A stretch of DNA of 49,695 nucleotides from Acidobacteriota bacterium (GCA_003224055.1 QHYE01000093.1:1-49695), one strand, 5' to 3'. Positions 25,840-37,690 are shown, numbered from the stretch's first letter. Made by a program: numbers and translations. Notes: generated by a model not told the origin, from the sequence alone.

Positions 25840-25944
25840 GATCGCAGACGGTTGCCGCCTGAGCGCTGCAAGGCAGACACCTACCTGCGGTATGCTATAC
25901 GCTCTTTTGAGGGTGCCCGCAGGCGAGTGGGTGGTCAGCGAAAG

Positions 25945-26865
25945 ATGGCAAATTCCATTCTGCAAGTTGAAAACCTCGTCAAGCGTTATGGCGACGTCGA
26001 AGCAGTCCGAGGCGTCAGCTTCAATGTCGAAGAAGGCGAGGTTTTCGGCCTGCTCGGCCCGAACGGCGCAGGGAAAACGACCACCGTTGAAATTCTCGAG
26101 GGCCTTCGTACGCCGGATGGTGGGCGCGTCTCCGTCTGCGGCTTCGATCCGCAGCGCGATTCAGCTGCGCTAAGGCACGAGATTGGCGCCGCATTGCAAT
26201 CGACTTCCCTGCCCGACAAGTTGCGGGTGATGGAAGCCTTGCGCCTGTTCGCCAGCTTCTACAGAAGGCGCCGCAATCCTGAAGAGTTGCTCAAGCGCTT
26301 CGGCCTGGAGGAAAAACGCAACACTTTCTACGGCCAGCTTTCCGGTGGCCAGAAGCAGCGGCTAGCTCTGGCCATGGCTCTTGTCAACGATCCGAAAGTG
26401 CTCTTTTTCGATGAGCCGACGGCGGGCCTCGATCCCCAGGTGCGCCGGGAAATCTACGACATCATCGAAGAGCTCCGCCGCGAAAAGAAAACCATTCTGA
26501 TGACCACGCATTACATCGAGGAGGCCGAGCGTCTCTGCGATCGCGTCGCCATCGTGGACCACGGAAAAGTGATAGCTCTCGGCTCGCCCCGCGAGTTGAA
26601 AGCGCATTCCGGCGGAACGACGCGGATCGAGGTTCGTCTCGCAAGACCGGAGTCCGACGGCGCGTTGAAGCGGCTGGAAGGCGTGGCCGATGCTCGCGAG
26701 GTCGATGGCGCCTACGTGATTCACTCCAATCGCGCGCCGCAAACGATCGTCTCCATCGTCAAGCATCTCGAAGCGCAAGGCAACGAACTGGTGAGCCTCG
26801 AGATTGCTTCGCCTTCTCTCGAGGACGTTTTTATCGAAATGACCGGAAGGAGGTTGCGCGATTGA
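25945..26865 (+). CDS. ABC-2 transporter ATP-binding protein
   Basis: A 306-residue ATPase subunit with Walker A GPNGAGKTT (38-46), signature LSGGQ (132-136), Walker B VLFFDEP (152-158), D-loop AGLD and switch His in TTHYIEEAE. The C-terminal 80 residues form the extra domain usual in drug/polysaccharide-exporter ATPases (CcmA/NodI type). It energises the membrane protein encoded by the next gene, which it overlaps by 4 bp. The ATG at 25945 gives the standard family N-terminus; its ribosome site is weak. Confidence 0.94.
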   Translation: MANSILQVENLVKRYGDVEAVRGVSFNVEEGEVFGLLGPNGAGKTTTVEILEGLRTPDGGRVSVCGFDPQRDSAALRHEIGAALQSTSLPDKLRVMEALRLFASFYRRRRNPEELLKRFGLEEKRNTFYGQLSGGQKQRLALAMALVNDPKVLFFDEPTAGLDPQVRREIYDIIEELRREKKTILMTTHYIEEAERLCDRVAIVDHGKVIALGSPRELKAHSGGTTRIEVRLARPESDGALKRLEGVADAREVDGAYVIHSNRAPQTIVSIVKHLEAQGNELVSLEIASPSLEDVFIEMTGRRLRD

Positions 26866-27767
26866 CGAACTTTGCCACTCTGACTCGCATGCGTATTCAG
26901 CTTACGCTGCGCAATAGGATGTTTTTGTTTTTCAGCGTGATCATGCCCTTCGGTTTTTTCTTTCTCTACGCGGGAGTCTTCGCAAAAGGCATGCCGCAGC
27001 TGGTCCAGTATTTTCTGAGTCCAGTCGTCGCCCTGACCGTGATGGGCAGCTTCTGGGGTCTCAGCGCTGCTCTCGTCATGTTCCGGGAACAGGGCATCTT
27101 GCGCCGCTTTCACGTGACGCCGGTAACACCCAGCGACATGCTGGCGTCCAGCGTCGTCGCTAATTTTGTCCTCACGCTACCCACCGTGCTCGTCGAATTC
27201 CTGTTCGCAAGGTCTTTCTTTCACGTGACGCATTTCGGCAACCTCGTTTCAGCGTTCCTGCTGATTGCCATCGGGACCGTATCATTCGCATCCCTGGGCC
27301 TCGTCGTTGCCAGCGTTACCAACACCATGCAGGAAACTCAGGTCATCAACCAGCTTATCTGGCTGCCTCTGATTTTTCTTTCCGGGGCCACGGTGCCGCT
27401 CGCCTCCCTTCCGCAGGTCGTCAAGCGTGTTGGACTCTTCCTTCCCGCCACCTACTTGGTCACCGGTCTCCAAAGCGCGATCTACTCGGCCTTTGCTCCC
27501 TGGAGCGTGGATGTTTTACTCGCACTCTGCTCGCTCGCCGTCTGGGCTATCCTGACGTTCTTTTTGTCCGCCCAGCTCTTCCGCTGGGAACCCGAGTCCA
27601 AAATTCCCCGCAGGGCCAAGCTTCTCGCCGCCGCCACCGCTATCCCGTTCCTCCTGCTGGGGATCTGGGAGAACAAAACCAACCGGACCATGGCACAAGC
27701 GCAGGCAATGTTTGATTCGCTCAATGCGCCGTCGAAATCCGCGCCGCCGGCCGATTCACGAGAGTAG
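26862..27767 (+). CDS. ABC-2 type transporter permease
   Basis: A 301-residue inner-membrane protein with about six hydrophobic segments and the ABC-2 pattern (first helix near residue 20-40, FREQGILRRFHVTPVTP after helix 2, then a helix cluster LIWLPLIFLSGATVPLASLP). It begins with a TTG that overlaps the stop of the ATPase gene; AGGAGG lies nearby upstream. Together they form a half-size exporter whose substrate cannot be read from the sequence. The C-terminal part after the last helix is a short polar tail. Confidence 0.9.
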   Translation: MTNFATLTRMRIQLTLRNRMFLFFSVIMPFGFFFLYAGVFAKGMPQLVQYFLSPVVALTVMGSFWGLSAALVMFREQGILRRFHVTPVTPSDMLASSVVANFVLTLPTVLVEFLFARSFFHVTHFGNLVSAFLLIAIGTVSFASLGLVVASVTNTMQETQVINQLIWLPLIFLSGATVPLASLPQVVKRVGLFLPATYLVTGLQSAIYSAFAPWSVDVLLALCSLAVWAILTFFLSAQLFRWEPESKIPRRAKLLAAATAIPFLLLGIWENKTNRTMAQAQAMFDSLNAPSKSAPPADSRE

Positions 27768-27844
27768 CTCGACATCACCGGCCCTCACGCCTCGCAAAAC
27801 GCCAAATTGGTTTCGAATCAGATGATTCCAGTACGCGCGACGCA

Positions 27845-27873
27845 TTGACGCGCTCTCCCGCGTACCGTATTCT
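27845..27873 (+). promoter_or_regulatory. Sigma70-type promoter of ilvE
   Basis: TTGACG (27845-27850), 17 bp, TATTCT (27868-27873). Expected start near 27880, leaving a leader of about 45 nt. Confidence 0.65.
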
Positions 27874-27924
27874 GCGATTTCGACTAGCGCCACCGCGAGT
27901 GGCACTGTCAAACAGGGAGCATCT

Positions 27925-28872
27925 ATGCCGATTCAGGCGACCGAGAAAATCTGGCACAACGGAAAATGGATCAACTGGGACGATGCCAAGCTGCACGTCC
28001 TCTCGCACGTCGTGAGCTACGGCTCGGCCGTGTTCGAAGGCATTCGCTGCTACGAGACCAAGCAGGGTCCCGCGATCTTCCGTCTCCGCGAGCACATGCA
28101 GCGGCTCATCAACTCCGCGAAAATTTATCGCATGGACCTTCCCTACTCCGTCGACGAGTTTTCCAACACCGCCACCGAGCTCGTTCGCGCCAACAAATTG
28201 AACTCCTGTTATGTCAAGCCCATCGTTCTCCGCGGTTACGGCGAGGTGGGAGTGAATCCGCTGAGCTCTCCAATCGACATTTACATGGCTTGCTGGTCCT
28301 GGGGCGCCTATCTCGGGCCCGATGCTCTCGCAAAGGGCGTAGACGTCGGCGTCAGCTCCTGGACGCGCATAGCGCCGAACACTCTGCCCGCGATGTCCAA
28401 AGCTGCTGCAAATTACATGAACTCCCAGCTCATTCGCATGGAAGCCTCGTTTAACAACTACGCGGAAGGCATCGCACTCGATTCCGGCGGCCACGTCAGC
28501 GAAGGCTCCGGCATGAACATCTTCCTTGTTCACGATGGAACCCTTTATACCCCGCCGCTGGCCACCAGTATTTTGCCGGGCATCACCCGCGACGCCGTCG
28601 TGAAGCTCGCCGAAGATCTGCGCATTCCCGTGAAGGAGCAGGTTATTCCCCGCGAGATGCTCTACATCGTGGATGAAGTTTTCTTCGTTGGTACCGCGGT
28701 CGAAGTCACGCCCATCCGTTCCGTCGATCGCATCCAGGTCGGTAAAGGCGTTGCCGGGCCGATTACACGCAAGCTGCAGGAAGAATTCTTTGCCATTACC
28801 AGCGGCAGCAAACCCGACCGCCACAACTGGCTCACGGCAGTCAACGCTCCCGTCGGCGCCGCCACGCGGTAG
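27925..28872 (+). CDS. ilvE: Branched-chain amino-acid aminotransferase
   Basis: A 315-residue fold-type IV PLP enzyme that interconverts Leu, Ile and Val with their 2-oxo acids using glutamate/2-oxoglutarate, in the cytoplasm. Motifs are HVVSYGSAVFEGIRCY near the N-terminus, YGEVGVNP, PNTLPAMSKAAANYMNS with the PLP Lys159, EGSGMNIF, LPGITRDAV and FFVGTAVEVTPI. It begins with CAGGGAG upstream and has its own promoter. It is followed by a palindrome at 28898-28933. The sequence fits IlvE rather than D-amino-acid transaminase. Confidence 0.95.
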   Translation: MPIQATEKIWHNGKWINWDDAKLHVLSHVVSYGSAVFEGIRCYETKQGPAIFRLREHMQRLINSAKIYRMDLPYSVDEFSNTATELVRANKLNSCYVKPIVLRGYGEVGVNPLSSPIDIYMACWSWGAYLGPDALAKGVDVGVSSWTRIAPNTLPAMSKAAANYMNSQLIRMEASFNNYAEGIALDSGGHVSEGSGMNIFLVHDGTLYTPPLATSILPGITRDAVVKLAEDLRIPVKEQVIPREMLYIVDEVFFVGTAVEVTPIRSVDRIQVGKGVAGPITRKLQEEFFAITSGSKPDRHNWLTAVNAPVGAATR

Positions 28873-28897
28873 ATGATTCTTGTTTCTACCGTCATTC

Positions 28898-28933
28898 TAG
28901 GGGCGTAGCCCGCCGCGGCAGGCTACGCCCCTA
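28898..28933. repeat. REP-like palindrome (TAGGGGCGTAGCC / GGCTACGCCCCTA)
   Basis: Perfect 13-bp arms around a 10-nt loop, 25 bp after the ilvE stop, followed by CTCTTTT. The core GGGGCGTAGCC...GGCTACGCCCCTAC looks like a dispersed intergenic element. Like the element at 3786-3807, it ends in CCTAC. It can also act as the ilvE terminator. Confidence 0.6.
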
Positions 28934-28963
28934 CTCTTTTGGCTTCAGCGTTTTCGAGCTGCG

Positions 28964-28992
28964 TTGACTCGCCTCGCGGTACCCCCTATCAT
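28964..28992 (+). promoter_or_regulatory. Sigma70-type promoter of the kinase-TPR gene
   Basis: TTGACT (28964-28969), 17 bp, TATCAT (28987-28992). Expected start near 28999, giving a leader of only about 17 nt with no clear Shine-Dalgarno. The -35 hexamer and spacing are the same as at the other kinase gene (11783-11811). Confidence 0.65.
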
Positions 28993-29015
28993 TTCGCGCA
29001 GCGGCAACCCTTCTC

Positions 29016-31436
29016 ATGACCGGCCAAACCATTGCGCACTACAAAATTCTTGAACGGCTCGGCAGTGGCGGCATGGGTGTGGTCTATGCCGCCGAAGATC
29101 TGAAGCTCGGCCGCCGCGTCGCCCTGAAGTTTCTTCCTGAAGCGCTCAACAAGAATCCTCAGGCCCTCGAGCGTTTCCGCCGCGAGGCGCGTGCAGCTTC
29201 TGCGCTGAATCATCCCAACATCTGCACTATTCACGAAATTGGGGAACACGATGGGAAGTCTTTCATCGTAATGGAGCTGCTCGAGGGTGAAACGCTCAAG
29301 GAATGTATCTCCGGGCGTGTTCTTGCAATCGACGCCATCCTCGAGATCGGTGTGCAAGTCGCCGACGCGCTGGATGCCGCCCACAAGAAAGGCATCGTTC
29401 ATCGCGACATCAAGCCTGCGAACATTTTCATGACCGCCCGCGGGCCAGCGAAGCTAATGGACTTCGGTTTGGCGAAGCTATCGCCTGAAGGCCATGCGCC
29501 AGGGACCACGCTCGGATCACTCGATGATGCGACCGCGGAAGAAGCCCTCACCAGCCCCGGCATCGCGATGGGCACCGTGGCCTATATGTCTCCCGAACAG
29601 GCTCGCGGTGAAGAACTCGACGCGCGCACCGATCTTTTCAGTTTCGGCGCCGTCCTCTACGAAATGGCCACGGGCCGCGTTGCTTTTTCTGGCCCTACTT
29701 CGGCCGTCGTTTTCCACGCCATTCTCGAGCGCACTCCGCCGCTACCAAGCGCCGTGAAGCCGAATCTCCCGGCGCGTTTCGACGAGATCATTTCCAAGGC
29801 GCTGGAAAAAGATCGCGCCCTGCGCTACCAGAGCGCCGCAGAAATCGGCGCGGACTTGAAACGCCTGAAGCGCGACACGGACACCTCGCGTGTGACTGCC
29901 GCAACAGGTGCAGCCGGCGCTGCCACGCGCCCCGCGCGTAACATGAAACTGCGCATGGGTCTGCTTGCCGCGGGCCTTTCTATCGCCGTTGTTCTGGCGT
30001 TCGTGCTCCTCTTCGGGGTGAACCGTTCGAAAGAAAACTTGGTGGATTCTGTAGCCGTGCTCCCGTTCGTAAATGCCACGGGCGATGCGAGTGCCGAGTA
30101 CCTCAGCGAAGGAATCACGCAAGGCCTCATCAACACGCTTGCGCAATTGCCAAAGCTGAAGGTTGTCTCGCTGATGTCAGCCTACCGCTACAAAGGCAAA
30201 GCCACCGATCCGCCGGCAGTCGCTCGCGAGCTCGGCGTTCACACCATCCTGACCGGGCGCATGACGCGGCTTGGCGACAGCCTCACCATCAGCGCAGAAT
30301 TGATTGACGCCGAGCACGACCGCCAGATGTGGGGCAAGCAGTATCAACGCAAGCTCGCTGACGTAAATTCCTTGCAAGCGGACATCACCCGCGACATCAC
30401 GGAGAACCTAAAGCTGAAGCTCACCGGTGCGCAACAAAATCTCATGGCCCAGCGGTCCACGCAGAACCCGGAAGCCTATCAGTTGTACTTGCAGGGCCGA
30501 TTCTATTGGAATCGCCGAACGACCGGTGGAGTGAACAAGGCGATTGACTATTTTCAGCAAGCCATCGCGAAGGACCCCGATTATGCTCTTGCCTATTCTG
30601 GACTTGTTGGTTCTTACTTCTCCTTGGCACGGAACAGCGCTACGCTCTCGCCGAAGGAAGCTGGCGCGAAAGCACGCCAGGCCGCGGAAAGAGCTCTCGA
30701 ATTGGATCCCACTTTGGGTGAGGCTCATGCCGCTATGGGTCTAGTGCTGTTGGTCTTCGAATGGAATTTCTCCGGAGCGCAGCGCGAATTGCAGCGAGCG
30801 ATTGATCTCAACCCTAACTACCCTTATGCCCACCAGTGGTATGCGGAACTCTTATGGACCACGGGCCAGTACGAGGAATCCATAAAGGAAATCCGCAAGG
30901 CTTTGGAGCTGGAGCCCTTTACGCCAGTGCTCAACTTCGGTTTGGGCATTTCCCTGACGTATGGAAAACATATCCCCGAAGCCGAGCAGGTATTTCGCAA
31001 AACCCTCGATATGGACCCGAATTTCCCAATCTCCCACTACGGCTACGCTCAAGTTTTGATTCTTCAGAAGAAATTTGACGAGGCTGTGAACGAAATGGAA
31101 AAAATTGTTCAATCCGTACCGGAATCGTCCTACTACCGCGGCTATCTCGGATATGCCTGTGCCAGGGCCGGCAAGACCGAGCGAGCGCGAAAAATTCTCG
31201 GTGAATTGATCGAAGAAACCAGAACAAAGTACGTCTCTTGGCTGGGAATCGCAAACATCTACGTGGGCCTGGGTGAAAAGGATCACGCATTTGCAGCGCT
31301 TGAGCTGGCCTATCAGCAAGGCGACCCTCGCATGGACGGCCTCCGGGCACGAGCTGACGTGGATTCGTACTGGACCGAAGATCCGCGATTCGCCGGGCTT
31401 CTGAAGAAAATCGGGCTTCCGCCCCTGAATCCTTAG
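29016..31436 (+). CDS. Membrane Ser/Thr protein kinase with TPR repeats
   Basis: An 806-residue protein. The Hanks-type kinase domain is at about residues 9-285: [10 protein letters not shown], Lys38 in [13 protein letters not shown] from 129, DFG at 149-151, [11 protein letters not shown] transmembrane helix lies at about 314-334. Next comes a TolB-N/FlgO-like region ([24 protein letters not shown] through the [16 protein letters not shown] segment, about 345-455). TPR repeats follow, about 475-780 (for example [22 protein letters not shown] and [19 protein letters not shown]). The TPRs would be outside the cytoplasm. All kinase motifs are intact. It is a single gene with its own promoter. 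Confidence 0.95.
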   Translation: MTGQTIAHYKILERLGSGGMGVVYAAEDLKLGRRVALKFLPEALNKNPQALERFRREARAASALNHPNICTIHEIGEHDGKSFIVMELLEGETLKECISGRVLAIDAILEIGVQVADALDAAHKKGIVHRDIKPANIFMTARGPAKLMDFGLAKLSPEGHAPGTTLGSLDDATAEEALTSPGIAMGTVAYMSPEQARGEELDARTDLFSFGAVLYEMATGRVAFSGPTSAVVFHAILERTPPLPSAVKPNLPARFDEIISKALEKDRALRYQSAAEIGADLKRLKRDTDTSRVTAATGAAGAATRPARNMKLRMGLLAAGLSIAVVLAFVLLFGVNRSKENLVDSVAVLPFVNATGDASAEYLSEGITQGLINTLAQLPKLKVVSLMSAYRYKGKATDPPAVARELGVHTILTGRMTRLGDSLTISAELIDAEHDRQMWGKQYQRKLADVNSLQADITRDITENLKLKLTGAQQNLMAQRSTQNPEAYQLYLQGRFYWNRRTTGGVNKAIDYFQQAIAKDPDYALAYSGLVGSYFSLARNSATLSPKEAGAKARQAAERALELDPTLGEAHAAMGLVLLVFEWNFSGAQRELQRAIDLNPNYPYAHQWYAELLWTTGQYEESIKEIRKALELEPFTPVLNFGLGISLTYGKHIPEAEQVFRKTLDMDPNFPISHYGYAQVLILQKKFDEAVNEMEKIVQSVPESSYYRGYLGYACARAGKTERARKILGELIEETRTKYVSWLGIANIYVGLGEKDHAFAALELAYQQGDPRMDGLRARADVDSYWTEDPRFAGLLKKIGLPPLNP

Positions 31437-31480
31437 TGTTGGCTTCAGCGAAATTCACGCGGGAAGCTGGCGTTGCGCAT

Positions 31481-31500
31481 TGCATTCCGGCTAGAATGCA
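31481..31500. promoter_or_regulatory. Palindrome overlapping the -10 of the aquaporin gene
   Basis: TGCATTC-N6-GAATGCA (7-bp arms) covers the -10-like TAGAAT at 31492-31497, about 70 bp before the aquaporin start. A repressor bound here would block the promoter. No -35 of quality is seen, so both the promoter and operator calls are tentative. Confidence 0.35.
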
Positions 31501-31566
31501 GCCGTTCGAATCGGTTTGTCTCTATCCAGTCGGCAACGAAGTCAGCTCCTTGCACGGAGGATTTTC

Positions 31567-32253
31567 GTGTACAGCACATGGCAAAAACTGATCGCCGAAT
31601 TCATCGGAACCTTCGCGCTGATTTTCTTCGGCGCCGGCGCGGTCTGCACCGATCAATACCTGCACGGCGCAGGCGGACTCGGTCTTCTCGGCATCGCCCT
31701 CGCGCACGGCCTCGCCATCGCCATCATGGTTTCCGCCCTCGGCCACATTTCCGGCGGACACTTCAATCCCGCCGTCACCATCGGCTTCTGGGTTACCAAA
31801 CGCGTGAACACGATCGATACCGTTCTGTATTGGGTCGCGCAAGTCGCCGGCGCCACTGCTGCCGCGTTTCTCCTGAAGGTAATCGTCCCTGAAGAGACCT
31901 GGCGCACCGTTGCCCTTGGCGTTCCGGAGCTTGCGCGCGATTTTCCCCGCTGGGCGGCGATGGCTCTCGAAGGCGTTACAACTTTTTTCCTGGTGCTCGT
32001 CGTTTTCGCTACGGCCGTCGATGAGAAAGGTGCTTTCAAATCCATCGCCGGCTTTGGCATCGGCCTGACGATCACACTCGGCATCCTGGTTGCCGGTCCG
32101 CTCACCGGCGCCGCCCTGAACCCGGCGCGCGCTTTCGGCCCTGCATTGGCCGCCACCCACTGGGCCAATCACGGCGTCTACTGGGTCGGCCCGCTGGCCG
32201 GTGGATTTCTCGCCGGCCTTCTTTACGATTCTTTATTTCTCAAGAAGCCTTGA
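31567..32253 (+). CDS. Aquaporin / MIP-family channel
   Basis: A 228-residue six-helix channel with both NPA boxes, HFNPAVT (67-69) and ALNPARA (185-187), and the helix-1 Glu in AEFIGTF. It lets water and perhaps small neutral solutes cross the inner membrane. Aligned to E. coli AqpZ, the selectivity-filter positions read His47, Ile173, Ala182 and Arg188, unlike AqpZ (Phe, His, Thr, Arg). The start is the GTG at 31567 with GGAGG six bases upstream; a longer start at 31516 lacks this. It stands alone between the kinase and pilT. Confidence 0.92.
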   Translation: MYSTWQKLIAEFIGTFALIFFGAGAVCTDQYLHGAGGLGLLGIALAHGLAIAIMVSALGHISGGHFNPAVTIGFWVTKRVNTIDTVLYWVAQVAGATAAAFLLKVIVPEETWRTVALGVPELARDFPRWAAMALEGVTTFFLVLVVFATAVDEKGAFKSIAGFGIGLTITLGILVAGPLTGAALNPARAFGPALAATHWANHGVYWVGPLAGGFLAGLLYDSLFLKKP

Positions 32254-32366
32254 CCGCTGACTGACGGCACCTCGTCCTGCGGTCTTGACGTTCAACTCCC
32301 TACTTTCAACTCTCGACCTCTCCTTTCGGCCAGTTAACTACCGCGAAACCTGCTCGCTCAGCCGCC

Positions 32367-32395
32367 TTGTCCGCCCTCCTGCCCGGTGCTAGTGT
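32367..32395 (+). promoter_or_regulatory. Sigma70-type promoter of pilT
   Basis: TTGTCC (32367-32372), 17 bp, TAGTGT (32390-32395), with TGC directly before the -10 (extended -10). Expected start near 32402, about 30 nt before the ATG. Confidence 0.5.
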
Positions 32396-32431
32396 CGCGT
32401 ATTAGCTGCATTCTTGCGGGGTTCACACGAT

Positions 32432-33577
32432 ATGGCCGTAAGCATTGACGATCTGCTCCGTCGCGCTGTCGAAAACAAAGCGTCCGACTTGCATCTGAAA
32501 GTCGGCAACCATCCTTATTTGCGCGTGGACGGGTTGCTTGCCCCGCTCACGGACGTTCCCCGCATCACGCCAGAAGAAATGCTTTCGATGGCGTTCAGCA
32601 TGATGACCAACCGTCAAAAGCAAAAGTTCAAGGAGACGGCGGAGTTGGATATGGCGTACGGCGTCGCCGGCCTGGGGCGCTTCCGCGTCAACGTTTTCCA
32701 GCAGCGCGGCAACGTCGGCATGGTGCTCCGCGTCATTCCCACGAAGATTCGCACCACGGAAGAATTGAACCTCCCTCCGGTCATTACAAAAATTTGCGAA
32801 GAGCAGCGCGGCCTAGTGCTCGTCACGGGAACCACCGGTTCCGGTAAGTCCACCACGCTCGCCGCGATGATTGACCGCATCAACGCAAATCGCGCCGATC
32901 ACCTGATCACTATCGAAGACCCTATCGAATTCCTGCATCGCGACAAGAAGAGCTTCATCAATCAGCGCGAAGTCGAAGTGGACACCGCGAACTTCTCCAC
33001 GGCACTGCGCGCTGCCCTGCGTCAGGATCCGGACGTGATTCTGGTCGGCGAAATGCGCGACCTCGAAACCATTTCCACAGCGCTCCTTGCCGCCGAAACC
33101 GGCCATCTTGTTCTTTCCACTTTGCACACTCTTGACGCCACGGAAACGATTCAGCGCATCATCGCCGTCTTTCCGCCACCGGAGCAGAAGCAGATCCGTT
33201 TGCAGTTGGCCGCCACGCTGAAGGCCGTCGTCTCGCAGCGCCTGGTGCGCCGCTCGGATGACAAGGGCCGCGTTCCTGCCGTCGAAATCATGATCGCCAC
33301 GGGCTACATCCGCGATTGCATCATCAACGCGGACAAAACGCGCTTGATTCACGACGCCATCGCCGCCGGCACCAGCCAGTACGGCATGCAGACGTTCGAT
33401 CAGTCGCTCTTCGATCTCTACACCAAGCAGCTCATCACGCTCGACGAAGCTCTGGCGCGTGCATCGAACGCCGACGAATTCAAGTTGCGCATCCAGGGCA
33501 TTCGCTCCGCCTCCGACGCCGCCCGCGAAGAAATGGCCTCGCAGATGGCCGACTTCGAGCGCTTCGCCCGCAAATAA
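32432..33577 (+). CDS. pilT: Type IV pilus retraction ATPase PilT
   Basis: A 381-residue secretion ATPase that powers pilus retraction (twitching, DNA uptake). It has an N-terminal PAS-like domain (KASDLHLKVGNHPYLRVDG), Walker A GTTGSGKST (133-141), Asp box EDPIEFLH, Walker B LRQDPDVILVGEMRD, His box TGHLVLSTLHT, and the long C-terminal part with AAGTSQYGMQTFDQSL where PilT proteins carry their retraction motif. The length fits PilT and not the longer PilB. The ATG at 32432 gives the typical MxxIDDLLR start. No other pilus gene is in the window. Confidence 0.94.
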   Translation: MAVSIDDLLRRAVENKASDLHLKVGNHPYLRVDGLLAPLTDVPRITPEEMLSMAFSMMTNRQKQKFKETAELDMAYGVAGLGRFRVNVFQQRGNVGMVLRVIPTKIRTTEELNLPPVITKICEEQRGLVLVTGTTGSGKSTTLAAMIDRINANRADHLITIEDPIEFLHRDKKSFINQREVEVDTANFSTALRAALRQDPDVILVGEMRDLETISTALLAAETGHLVLSTLHTLDATETIQRIIAVFPPPEQKQIRLQLAATLKAVVSQRLVRRSDDKGRVPAVEIMIATGYIRDCIINADKTRLIHDAIAAGTSQYGMQTFDQSLFDLYTKQLITLDEALARASNADEFKLRIQGIRSASDAAREEMASQMADFERFARK

Positions 33578-33610
33578 CTTTCCTCGCGGGCTTGCCTCGC
33601 CCCCGCTCTG

Positions 33611-33680
33611 CTTCTCCGTGTAACCTTCGCTGTTTCTCTGTGCACTTCGTGCTCCGAACTCGGTGGCCTCTGTGTTGATC
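33611..33680. repeat. Fragment resembling a dispersed CACAGAG/CACGGAG intergenic repeat
   Basis: Read on the minus strand this stretch contains AACACAGAGGCCACCGAG, GTGCACAGAGAAACAG and TTACACGGAGAAG. That is, ACAGAG/ACGGAG units 25-30 bp apart, a pattern I have seen in intergenic DNA of many uncultured soil bacteria. The 186-bp gap between pilT and recX holds no other feature. Assignment is by resemblance only. Confidence 0.3.
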
Positions 33681-33763
33681 CTTTATTCGCTCGTGAATCA
33701 TCAACAGCTACTTCTGTTTCGTTACCTCTTTACTTCCCTATTTCCTTACTTCATCCTCTCCTC

Positions 33764-34279
33764 GTGTTCTCCAAGCCACGCCAGCTCGAAACCGAATCGG
33801 AACTGTACGATGTCGCGGTGCGCGCACTGATGCGGCGGGCGCACTCCGTGCATGAGATGAAGAAAAAACTCGAACGGCGCAGCGACAACGAACTGCTGGT
33901 GCAACTGGTGATGGCGCGCCTGAAAGAAAACGGGATGATCGATGACGCGCGGTACGCCAAGCAGTTCGCGCGGCAGCGGACCGAATCGCGCAAGCAAGGT
34001 AAATTCCGGATTGCGCGCGACTTGCGCGGGCGTGGGATTCCGGATCGGCATATTGAAGCGGCGCTGGACGAAACTGCCAAGACCACCGATGAGGGCGCGA
34101 TGGTGCGCCAGCGCATCGAACGGAAGCTGCGGTCCTATCGCGGCGAACTCGACGAAAAGAAAATGGCTTCCATGTATCGCAGCCTGCTTCGCGCGGGCTT
34201 TTCCGCGGACGTGGTGCGGCGAGAATTGAAAGCGGTGACGCGAGAAGAGGTGCCAGAGGCCGAGATGGAGAGCGAATAG
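33764..34279 (+). CDS. recX: Regulatory protein RecX
   Basis: A 171-residue, highly charged all-helical protein made of RecX three-helix repeats: ALMRRAHSVHEMKKKLERR, then MIDDARYAKQFARQRTESRKQGKFRIARDLRGRGI, then a third repeat ending AGFSADVVRRELKAV. RecX binds RecA filaments and limits their activity. Length is typical. The GTG start at 33764 has no visible ribosome site, so the N-terminus may be a few residues different. recA is not in the window. It lies upstream of alaS, an order (recX-alaS) also seen in other bacteria. Confidence 0.9.
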   Translation: MFSKPRQLETESELYDVAVRALMRRAHSVHEMKKKLERRSDNELLVQLVMARLKENGMIDDARYAKQFARQRTESRKQGKFRIARDLRGRGIPDRHIEAALDETAKTTDEGAMVRQRIERKLRSYRGELDEKKMASMYRSLLRAGFSADVVRRELKAVTREEVPEAEMESE

Positions 34280-34371
34280 AGTTCCAATTTGGGAAGTGTC
34301 CACCCCTGCGCCGTTACCGCTAACGATTGCGGATAGGTCTTAATGATCATCCACCACTTTGGTCTGCATTG

Positions 34372-34480
34372 CAGTCTTGTCTGTATTGCAATCTAGTTTG
34401 CATTGCAAACTAAAATCAGGCAGCTGCAAACTAGAATGCAACGCAATCTAGTTTGCGCCGCAAACCAAATCGAGATTGCA
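34372..34480. repeat. Cluster of degenerate palindromic repeats (TAGTTTGC-N3-GCAAACTA)
   Basis: Within the 319-bp recX-alaS gap are successive palindromes: CTGCATTGCAG, ATTGCAAT, TAGTTTGCATTGCAAACTA (34394-34412, perfect 8-bp arms) and TAGTTTGCGCCGCAAACCA (34449-34467). Two 14-bp direct copies of GCAATCTAGTTTGC start at 34388 and 34443 (55 bp apart), with a further GCAAACTAGAATGC at 34426. The DNA is also AT-richer than its surroundings. It may be an operator array or a decaying satellite; no coding frame fits. Confidence 0.6.
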
Positions 34481-34534
34481 TCTTCCCTGCCACCATCCCG
34501 GCTCGGTCGAGACAAGTTCCTCGTGCTCCTGGAA

Positions 34535-34563
34535 TTGCCGCTCCCAAGAGGCTCTGCCATAAT
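34535..34563 (+). promoter_or_regulatory. Sigma70-type promoter of alaS
   Basis: TTGCCG (34535-34540), 17 bp, CATAAT (34558-34563). Expected start near 34570, leaving about 29 nt with TGAGG six bases before the GTG at 34599. The palindrome cluster ends 55 bp upstream of the -35. Confidence 0.65.
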
Positions 34564-34598
34564 GCAGTAATTGTCGATCTGCAACGATTGAGGCTTAC

Positions 34599-37454
<2,856 letters not shown>

Positions 37455-37461
37455 TGGGGAT

Positions 37462-37690
37462 ACGTGCGGCCCTTGCTGGGCCGCGATAGCGCCAGAAGCC
37501 GTCCGGCCGGCTACACGCAAGCGCGCGACCCCAAACGGGTCGTGTCCAGTGCGGCTCTAACCGAGCCGACCTCCCTGCCAGCATGGCTTCGTAAGACGAA
37601 CCACTCGCCAGGCGTTCTCCCCCAGGGGTAGACCGTTTGGCAGGGGCTTCTAGTACGGAAGAGACATTGACCCCGACCGGGCGATGTCGA
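37462..37690 (+). ncRNA. Candidate structured RNA (free RNA or long 5' leader)
   Basis: About 230 nt without a convincing coding frame, starting just after a consensus extended -10. Visible helices are GCGGCCC/GGGCCGC (37466-37484), CGCGACCC/GGGTCGTG (37524-37544), CGGCTC/GAGCCG (37552-37568), and a long-range stem CCCTGCCA (37573-37580) with TGGCAGGG (37638-37645). That stem encloses a TTCG/CGAA hairpin (about 37585-37602). Finally there is GACATTG/CGATGTC (about 37663-37689). AGAAGCC (37494-37500) can also pair with GGCTTCT (37645-37651). This density of pairing suggests a non-coding RNA or a riboswitch-like leader. It does not match tmRNA, RNase P RNA or SRP RNA by their conserved boxes; family unknown. 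Confidence 0.45.

Noticed and set aside
34372-34480. CRISPR array
   Set aside because: Repeat units are short, palindromic, degenerate and irregularly spaced, with no unique spacers of constant length and no cas genes.
37462-37690. tmRNA, RNase P RNA, SRP RNA or 6S RNA
   Set aside because: The conserved terminal or core sequences of the first three are missing, and the ends do not pair into the single long hairpin expected for 6S RNA.
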